Part shown: positions 57,987-64,000 of the stretch, piece by piece
Layout: each line of letters opens with the position of its first letter
Numbering within the stretch: the stretch's first letter is position 1
Source of the DNA: Bifidobacterium choloepi
GTDB taxonomy: Bacteria; Actinomycetota; Actinomycetes; Actinomycetales; Bifidobacteriaceae
Direction: 5' to 3'
Assembly: GCF_010667615.1 (NCBI RefSeq)
Contig: NZ_VYSG01000003.1
Location: forward strand, 62,001-126,000
Length of the DNA stretch: 64,000 nucleotides
Notes under the pieces: generated by a model
Told to the model about the DNA's origin: nothing
What the model saw: only the letters and a program-made list of their open reading frames with translations
Databases searched by the model: none
Program-made: the position numbers and the translations under genes

Positions 57987-59120
57987 ATGGAGACCACATC
58001 AACGACGACGGCCACCGTTAAGCATCATCTTGATCTTGCGGGTCGCACTGTTCTCGTAACGGGCGCGGCCGGCTTCATCGGTGCTGCGCTATGCCGTCGG
58101 CTCGTTGAGCAGTTTGACGATATTACTGTCGTCGGTGTTGACAACTTCAATGATTATTACGACGTCTCATTGAAGGAATCCCGTGTCCTCGACATTGAAT
58201 GTGCAGTTGATGCTCGTCGATGCCTCGCTGTGGAAGATAATGATGCAGATGCACGGTTTGAACTCCGTCGAGGGAACATCGCTGATCGGGACTTTGTGAA
58301 TGCTGTATTCGATGAGACAAGACCCTCTATCGTCGTTAATCTTGCTGCCCAGGCTGGCGTGCGCAACTCGATCGACCAGCCGGAACGCTATGTCGAGTCG
58401 AATATCGTTGGCTTCTTCAATGTGCTCGAGGCTGTGCGAAACCATCCGGTAGATCATTTCGTCTTTGCCTCGAGCTCGTCGGTATATGGCAAGAATCGTG
58501 TTGTTCCGTTCTCGACCGAACATTGCACCGACCAGCCGGTCAGCCTCTACGCGGCTACCAAGAAGAGCAACGAACTTCTCGCGTATTCGTACAGCGAACT
58601 GTACGACATCCCAACTACGGGACTTCGATTCTTCACCGTGTATGGCCCGGCTGGCCGGCCAGACATGGCCTACTTTTCGTTCGCCGACAAGCTAACGCGC
58701 GGCGAAAAGATCCAGGTGTTCAACTACGGCGACTGCGAGCGCGATTTCACCTACATCGACGACGTTGTGGAAGGAATCGTGCGTGTGCTTGCTGCAGCTC
58801 CAGTCATCACGATAAGTCGTTCACCCTTTGCGATATACAACATCGGGAAGGGACATCCCGACAAGCTGGTGAAGTTTATCATTCTGCTGGCTGATGAGCT
58901 TAAGCGGGCCGGAGCGGTCGCGCCCTGTTTTGATGCGTCTGCGCACTTGGAGTTTCTTGATGCGCAACCCGGCGATGTCCCCGTTACATTTGCGGATACA
59001 GTGCCGTTCGAACGTGACTTTAGTTACTGTCCATCCACGTCGCTGAAAGACGGGCTGGAAGCATTCGTCCAATGGTATGTTGCCGCCTGCGAACAACAGG
59101 GCAGGGGGCATGCGACATGA
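57987..59120 (+). CDS. NAD-dependent sugar-nucleotide epimerase, probable UDP-glucuronate 4-epimerase
   Basis: A 377-aa extended SDR: VLVTGAAGFIGAALCRRL (NAD), VGVDNFNDYYDVSLKESRV, NLAAQAGVRNSIDQPERYVESNIVGFFNVLEA, ASSSSVYG and YAATKKSNELLAYSYSELY (catalytic Tyr and Lys), RFFTVYGPAGRPDMAYFSF. The DNFNDYYD and RPDMA motifs are typical of CapI-type UDP-GlcA 4-epimerases, giving UDP-galacturonate from the Ugd product. The ATG at 57987 matches the usual N-terminus. Confidence 0.88.
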   Translation: METTSTTTATVKHHLDLAGRTVLVTGAAGFIGAALCRRLVEQFDDITVVGVDNFNDYYDVSLKESRVLDIECAVDARRCLAVEDNDADARFELRRGNIADRDFVNAVFDETRPSIVVNLAAQAGVRNSIDQPERYVESNIVGFFNVLEAVRNHPVDHFVFASSSSVYGKNRVVPFSTEHCTDQPVSLYAATKKSNELLAYSYSELYDIPTTGLRFFTVYGPAGRPDMAYFSFADKLTRGEKIQVFNYGDCERDFTYIDDVVEGIVRVLAAAPVITISRSPFAIYNIGKGHPDKLVKFIILLADELKRAGAVAPCFDASAHLEFLDAQPGDVPVTFADTVPFERDFSYCPSTSLKDGLEAFVQWYVAACEQQGRGHAT

Positions 59121-59211
59121 TCGGCGTTGTCTTGTGGCGTTTCCGACGTCCTCCGTTGCGTGTGCGCGTGAGGGAGCTTCGCCTCGTTTCTGATGGACAG
59201 GAGACGAACAC

Positions 59212-60342
59212 GTGAGCTACCTGAATATGGCTGCGGAGCGCAGCCATGCTCATCGGCCATTGTTATCAATCATCGTGCCGGTCTACAACCAGGAACGCTA
59301 TCTTCCTGACATCCTCGTCAGTATCCTGAATCAGACGTTTCAGAATTTCGAAGTGATTGTCGTTGACGACGGGTCGACAGATGGTTCCGCTGAGATTATT
59401 CGTCATTTCGCCGATATGCATGAGCAGTTTATTCTTCTCAGCCATTCGACGAATCAGGGTTTGCCGACAGCCCGGAATTCCGGTATTGACCGTGCGCGCG
59501 GCGACTGGATTACGTTCATTGATCCCGATGACTACGTTGTCGACGACTATCTTGAACATCTTGCGGATTTTGCCGTCGAAGCGCCGACAGCTGACATCAT
59601 TTCTACCGATGCCTTCAGCGATGACAATGGAGTGGTTCGACGGGAGCATTTCTTATCTGGTCCCGTCCACTTCGATGCCTCCGCCTCCGGCGATACCTGG
59701 AAAGTGCCGTTGTTCGCGAACCTATTGGTCACTCGGTCAGTCAATGGCGTTGTGCCGCGCTGTGGTTTTGCGGTGACCTGGGCCAAACTATACCGTCGCG
59801 ACTTCCTCAACAAGTTCGGTCTGCGAGACGACCCGTTCTTGCTTCGCAAGCAGGATTTGGTGTTGAATACCAAGGTCCTGTATCGGTGTCGAGAGTTTGT
59901 CCATCACAGCTACGCCGGATACCACTACCGTCTTGACGGCATATCCTCCCGCATTACCAATGCCGTGCATCACGGACTGTACCTGAGAGCGTTGCGTGAG
60001 GAGCTTCGGCTGCTGCGAGAATGGAAGTTGCTTGGCCATCCGTGCATCCGCCGAAGCTGGTCGGAGTTGGTCGTTCAGTCAACATTCCGCGAACTTAGGT
60101 TGCTGATGGACGAAGAGCGGTATTCTGGCATGATCGCAATGATCAGTCATGGACGCCGCTACTCCAAAGACGTTGCCGATATTCTTGCGTCCATCGACAT
60201 CAGGTCACTTGGCAAACGTCAGCAACTCCAGTACGTGATGCTGAGGTGCCCGGTCCTGATACTGCCGCTTTTCGAATTCTTCTCCCGCTGCCGTCGGCGG
60301 CGAAGTAACTCGCTCTCCCGGCCGTCAGAAAGGATCTTGTAA
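59212..60342 (+). CDS. Family 2 glycosyltransferase (GT-A)
   Basis: A 376-aa enzyme: LSIIVPVYNQERYLPDILVSILNQTF, VIVVDDGSTDGS, GLPTARNSGIDRARGDWITFIDPDDYV, FAVTWAKLYRRDFL and QDLVLNTKVLYRC. The GTG start at 59212 has AGGAGA eight bases upstream; an ATG at 59227 is also in frame. Its stop overlaps the next start (TAATG), so the two are coupled. Confidence 0.88.
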   Translation: MSYLNMAAERSHAHRPLLSIIVPVYNQERYLPDILVSILNQTFQNFEVIVVDDGSTDGSAEIIRHFADMHEQFILLSHSTNQGLPTARNSGIDRARGDWITFIDPDDYVVDDYLEHLADFAVEAPTADIISTDAFSDDNGVVRREHFLSGPVHFDASASGDTWKVPLFANLLVTRSVNGVVPRCGFAVTWAKLYRRDFLNKFGLRDDPFLLRKQDLVLNTKVLYRCREFVHHSYAGYHYRLDGISSRITNAVHHGLYLRALREELRLLREWKLLGHPCIRRSWSELVVQSTFRELRLLMDEERYSGMIAMISHGRRYSKDVADILASIDIRSLGKRQQLQYVMLRCPVLILPLFEFFSRCRRRRSNSLSRPSERIL

Positions 60343-61316
60343 TGTCCGACAACATAACTGTTCCCAACGCTTTCTCAACATGTGGCTCATCGCCAAGTGT
60401 CACTATCGTCATTCCCACGTATCGGCGTTCATTGTCGCTCCTCCAACGGGCGGTGGATTCGGTGCTGATGCAACGCTATGACGGGCCGATGGAATTGATC
60501 ATCGTCGACGACAACCACGGCGACGAGTTTGCGTCCTCTGTTGCAGATTTCGTCACTTCTATTGACATTGACGATCGTTTCCGTGTTATGCTGCTCGTCA
60601 ACGATGGAATCAACGGTGCCGCTCGCGCTCGCAATCTTGCCCTTGCGGGGAAAACTCGGGGAAAGTACATCGCCTTTCTTGACGATGATGATTACTGGAT
60701 AGACGAAGACAAGCTCGCCAAACAGGTGGCGGCTCTCGAAGTTGATGAGGAAGCGGTCCTGACATTTTCTCATGGATATTATGAGGAGGACGATGGCGAC
60801 AGGACGCCTTACTTTACTGTCTCATTCCAGTCCTCACAGCCTACGCTGGCCGACATGCTGGAAAACGACTGCGTCGGTACCCCCTCCCAAGTACTGATTC
60901 GCAAAACCGCATTGGACCGAACAGGAGGATTCAACACCAGCCTTCCTGTTCAAGACGACTACGAACTATGGGTACGACTTCGTCAATGTGGCACCTTTAT
61001 TAGATTGCCGGAATACACTTTCGTCCGCTCCCGGCATGCCGGAGAGCATGTGACAGGTTTTGCCGGCGATCGGGCTCGCGCTTATGCGCAAATCCTCGCC
61101 ATTCATCGAGATGTGTATGGGATGGTTCCAATGGCTTGGGGGCACGTCGCCTTGATGCAGCGACGCTATGCACGGCAATCTCATGGTGCCGTCGCCCCGG
61201 TCTCCGTCAAGAATCACTGGCGGCCCATTGCACAGTATGTGCTCAAGCATCCAAGGGGATATCTCGCCATGCGACGTGATGAATGGCGAGCCAACCGCAA
61301 ATCGATGATCACTTGA
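60342..61316 (+). CDS. Family 2 glycosyltransferase (GT-A)
   Basis: A 324-aa enzyme: VTIVIPTYRRSLSLLQRAVDSVLMQ, LIIVDDNHGDEF, INGAARARNLALAGKTRGKYIAFLDDDDYWIDEDKL (metal site) and GTPSQVLIRKTALDRTGGFNTSLPVQDDYELWVRLR. The last block is the usual acceptor-side ED motif. The start overlaps the previous stop by one base. Confidence 0.88.
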   Translation: MSDNITVPNAFSTCGSSPSVTIVIPTYRRSLSLLQRAVDSVLMQRYDGPMELIIVDDNHGDEFASSVADFVTSIDIDDRFRVMLLVNDGINGAARARNLALAGKTRGKYIAFLDDDDYWIDEDKLAKQVAALEVDEEAVLTFSHGYYEEDDGDRTPYFTVSFQSSQPTLADMLENDCVGTPSQVLIRKTALDRTGGFNTSLPVQDDYELWVRLRQCGTFIRLPEYTFVRSRHAGEHVTGFAGDRARAYAQILAIHRDVYGMVPMAWGHVALMQRRYARQSHGAVAPVSVKNHWRPIAQYVLKHPRGYLAMRRDEWRANRKSMIT

Positions 61317-61339
61317 AATCACTGATAGAAAGACCGCTT

Positions 61340-62452
61340 ATGCCTTCCAATCCACGCCTTTCCGTCATTGTTCCTGTCTATCGCATCAGGGACGACTATC
61401 TCGCCACGTGCCTGGACAGTCTGATCAGCCAGACTCTCTATCGCGAGAACGCCATGGAAATCATTGTCGTCATCGACGGTACGCCAAATCCCCGGACCAT
61501 CGAGATCTGCAAGCGGTATGAAAAGTCAGCCGTGGAAACCGATGGTGCTTTATGCGTGATTCAGCAGCCTAATCAGGGTGTTTCGGTTGCACGAAATACT
61601 GGCATGACCCGTGCTCGCGGACAATGGATTGCTTTTGTCGACGCCGACGACTGGTGCGAGGCTACCATGTTCGAGACCCTGGTGCGGCAGGGAGAAATCG
61701 GTGCCCCGACTCCCGATGTCATCGTATGCAATGCCCTCATCGAGGATGAAGATCAGGTCATTGTCAATCACTTTTTCCCGATACCGGATTGCCCGACAAG
61801 CTCTGGACAGCCGACTTTCTGCTGGGATGAGACAACAAAGTTGCACGCTCTTCTCCAGCTGTTCGGCAAGAACAAGTTCCATAACCCCGAGGTCATGAAT
61901 ATCGGCGTTCCCTGGGCCAAGTTGTACAACGCCGACTTCTTGCGCCGGAATAGCCTGACTTTTCTCCCCGAGCTCCTGCGCATGCAGGACAATATTTTCA
62001 ATCTCTATGCGTTTCACTATGCCGAGAGAGTCACCTATTTTCCGGAAGCACTGTATCACTTTCGCCGGTTCCAACCTGGCAAAAGGGGCGAATACTCGGA
62101 AAACTTCGCCGGGCATCTTGAAAAGGTCCTCGTGGCGTCGACCCATTTCTTGGCGGAGACCATCTCGACAAGAACACCAGACGAGCAGGCCACCTTACAA
62201 CATGCGCTCAAGATTAAAACGGTCCAGGGCATTCGCTTGTGTCTGGAACTCGACATGTTTCATCCGGACAATCCGGACTCGTTCGTAGCCCAGAAGAAAA
62301 AACTGAGGAGCCTTGTCGCAAGAGAACCGTATAGCACGTCTCTTCGTTCCCTGAAGATCACTGCAAGCCCAGCTTCTACGCTGGCATTTGCAGCCATGCT
62401 TCGGTTGGGAATGTTCAGAGTATTGAAATTCCTCGTCAGATCTAGGTCGTAG
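61340..62452 (+). CDS. Family 2 glycosyltransferase (GT-A)
   Basis: A 370-aa enzyme: LSVIVPVYRIRDDYLATCLDSLI, IVVIDGTPNPRT, QGVSVARNTGMTRARGQWIAFVDADDWC. The C-terminal GVPWAKLYNADFL and RMQDNIFNLYAFHYAE blocks make it a paralogue of the transferase at 48801. AGAAAG lies before the ATG at 61340. Converges on the minus-strand gene downstream. Confidence 0.87.
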   Translation: MPSNPRLSVIVPVYRIRDDYLATCLDSLISQTLYRENAMEIIVVIDGTPNPRTIEICKRYEKSAVETDGALCVIQQPNQGVSVARNTGMTRARGQWIAFVDADDWCEATMFETLVRQGEIGAPTPDVIVCNALIEDEDQVIVNHFFPIPDCPTSSGQPTFCWDETTKLHALLQLFGKNKFHNPEVMNIGVPWAKLYNADFLRRNSLTFLPELLRMQDNIFNLYAFHYAERVTYFPEALYHFRRFQPGKRGEYSENFAGHLEKVLVASTHFLAETISTRTPDEQATLQHALKIKTVQGIRLCLELDMFHPDNPDSFVAQKKKLRSLVAREPYSTSLRSLKITASPASTLAFAAMLRLGMFRVLKFLVRSRS

Positions 62453-62482
62453 CATGCAGGGCACTGGGGGAATCGCCTTGCC

Positions 62483-63553
62483 TCATATTCCTGCTCCGCG
62501 CCGAGTCCTTCCCGGTCTGCACCACCGGTAAAACCGGAGCATGGCAGTATAGGCGGGTGTGCACCAGCCGAGCGCTAGAAACTGGATGCATCGTTCCTTC
62601 GGCATGGGTGCTCCTGCCTGGGCAAGCGCCAACCGTACCTTCTTGAAATTGGCCCGAATAAACGGGCGGAGTTCCGTCTCCAGCTTGCGAAGCAGCCGGT
62701 CTTCTTTCTCGGTTGCCGTAGCTCCGCGCTTCCACTGATTCAGCGCTCCGCCGACCGCCTTCATGTACCCGTATTGCGCATACGGTACGGATGACGGATA
62801 CTTGATGTTCACTAAGTCCAGCATCTTTTGGGCGGCCAAGGCTCCCGATAATGACACATGCGGGCTCTCGGATAGGCTATCGCTACGGATCCGGTAATGA
62901 TATAGCCGCTGCGTATCATAAACGATCGTCGTGGCGGCGTCGATTGCCCAGTAGGATGCTTCCACATCCTCGCCGCCACGCCATTCTTCGTTGAAATGGA
63001 AAAGCGGTTCGATAGGCCCGGTATCGCCTGTGAAGAACAGGTCGCGTCGAACCAGTTTGTTCCACATGGCCACGCCTAGTCGTCCGACATTGATCTCGCG
63101 GAACGCGGCCGCCGAATCCATGACGCTGTATTCGCCCAACGGAAACTGCGAATATCGGTTTCCGTCGTCAAATTCATCCCAACTCGCGATGACAGATAAT
63201 TGTGCATCTTCCCGCAGGGCATTAGCCACCATGGTTTCGATCATCGTCGATTCCAGCCAGTCATCGGGATCGACGAAGATGAGATATTCTCCTCTCGCAC
63301 ATTGCGCTGCGACATTTCTGGCGCTGGCGGACCCGCCGTTGGGTTTGTCGACAACGATAATCCGATTATCGTGCTGCGCCCATTGACGGCAAATGTCTCC
63401 GCTGGCGTCAGGTGAACCGTCATTGACCAACAGGATCTCGAGGTTGCGGTACGTCTGTTCCGTCACTGTCTTGAGGAAATAGTCGAGAAATCGCTCGACG
63501 TTGTACACCGGCGCGATCACCGTCACCAATGGTCCATCAGTACGCTTGGTCAA
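62483..63553 (-). CDS. Family 2 glycosyltransferase (GT-A)
   Basis: A 356-aa enzyme: VTVIAPVYNVERFLDYFLKTVTEQTY, ILLVNDGSPDASGD, GGSASARNVAAQCARGEYLIFVDPDDWL and WNKLVRRDLFF, with EDVEASYWAIDAA on the acceptor side. The TTG start at 63553 is preferred because GGAGGAGGAG lies just upstream; the frame runs on to an ATG at 63604. The start overlaps the end of the flippase gene, showing coupling. Confidence 0.86.
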   Translation of the reverse strand: MTKRTDGPLVTVIAPVYNVERFLDYFLKTVTEQTYRNLEILLVNDGSPDASGDICRQWAQHDNRIIVVDKPNGGSASARNVAAQCARGEYLIFVDPDDWLESTMIETMVANALREDAQLSVIASWDEFDDGNRYSQFPLGEYSVMDSAAAFREINVGRLGVAMWNKLVRRDLFFTGDTGPIEPLFHFNEEWRGGEDVEASYWAIDAATTIVYDTQRLYHYRIRSDSLSESPHVSLSGALAAQKMLDLVNIKYPSSVPYAQYGYMKAVGGALNQWKRGATATEKEDRLLRKLETELRPFIRANFKKVRLALAQAGAPMPKERCIQFLALGWCTPAYTAMLRFYRWCRPGRTRRGAGI

Positions 63554-64000
63554 CTTTCTCCTCCTCCAGTGCGAGCTCTCGCGAAGTCGTGTCTGCGAAA
63601 TCATGCGGGCGCGATTCCTCCTTCCGGAAGATGAATCGTGCCGCGGTCACCTGCCTGCGCAAACGTGTGGATACGGTACGAAGCAGTCCCATGACGAAAC
63701 GCTCGCGCATAATGACCAGTGACATGCCATAAACAGCAGCAATGACGGCGCCGTCAATGACGATCTCCAGAAGATAGTGACAGCCTCCGAGGTATCCATC
63801 GATGAAAAGACCGCAGCACATGGCCAATCCGGCACTGATCACGCTCTTCCACGGATCAAGCCACGCAAGGATGACACGCAGTTCTTTTCGTAGAACGACC
63901 AGACGCATTGACAATGAAACGGTTTCATACAGCAACACTGACACGGCGGCTCCGAGAATACCGAACGTTGGAATGAGTATGAGGGCGAACACGATCTGCA
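63537..64000 (-). CDS. Polysaccharide transporter/flippase, C-terminal part (cut by window end)
   Basis: About 150 visible residues with at least three to four membrane helices (LILIPTFGILGAAVSVLLYETVSLSMRLVVL, VISAGLAMCCGLFIDG, LEIVIDGAVIAAVYGMSLVIM) and a basic cytoplasmic tail. The pattern IPTFGILGAAVSVLLYE is typical of the last domain of Wzx/MOP proteins. The frame is open to the window edge, so the start is outside. It would be a second flippase in this locus besides 41672. Confidence 0.72.
   Translation of the reverse strand, partial: QIVFALILIPTFGILGAAVSVLLYETVSLSMRLVVLRKELRVILAWLDPWKSVISAGLAMCCGLFIDGYLGGCHYLLEIVIDGAVIAAVYGMSLVIMRERFVMGLLRTVSTRLRRQVTAARFIFRKEESRPHDFADTTSRELALEEEKVDQAY

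Overview
The window is chromosomal DNA from a high-GC actinobacterium, almost certainly Bifidobacterium. The evidence is the atpBEFHAGDC operon with a TTG-started atpH, NucS in the DNA-repair position, an RmlC-RmlD fusion, a GlnR-type regulator, LPXTG surface proteins, and many short palindromic repeats and hairpin terminators. I cannot name the species.

Region 1 (1-20,981) is conserved core at high GC: partial glgE, ppa, a membrane protein, glnR, metA, the complete F1Fo ATP synthase operon, an FKBP-type lipoprotein, nucS, a membrane-protein/lipoprotein pair, a YbbN-like co-chaperone, a CYTH protein and tRNA-Arg(CCG). Intergenic gaps carry REP-like palindromes, two related inverted-repeat elements and a family of terminators with near-identical stems.

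Region 2 (21,058-31,621) is a cell-surface block: three sortase-anchored proteins (two share a domain, the third looks like a pilin backbone), an LTA-synthase-like sulfatase whose gene contains a REP repeat read in frame, and a first copy of rmlB. No sortase gene lies in the window.

Region 3 (31,622-39,112) is an accessory island with a concentration of immunity-type genes. It holds a MITE-like inverted repeat, a 2TM plus NUDIX-like protein, an orphan Panacea-domain protein, and a translationally coupled dprA-like/phosphoribosyltransferase pair behind a promoter that carries an SOS-box-like palindrome. An N-terminally truncated priming glycosyltransferase follows, and directly beside its broken end is a two-gene type II Thoeris system (TM-macro ThsA plus TIR ThsB).

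Region 4 (39,113-64,000 and beyond) is an exopolysaccharide locus: priming transferase, Ugd, Wzx, Wzy, RmlA, RmlC-D and a second RmlB, a Wzz/BY-kinase chimera, a DUF4012 protein, a uronate epimerase and about ten glycosyltransferases. Its middle (about 41.4-55.7 kb) is strikingly AT-rich, as in horizontally exchanged serotype cassettes. The predicted polymer contains rhamnose and a hexuronic acid.

The octamer AACGATTC/GAATCGTT is strongly over-represented in regions 1-3 (about 25 of 28 sites I found by eye) and nearly absent from the EPS locus.
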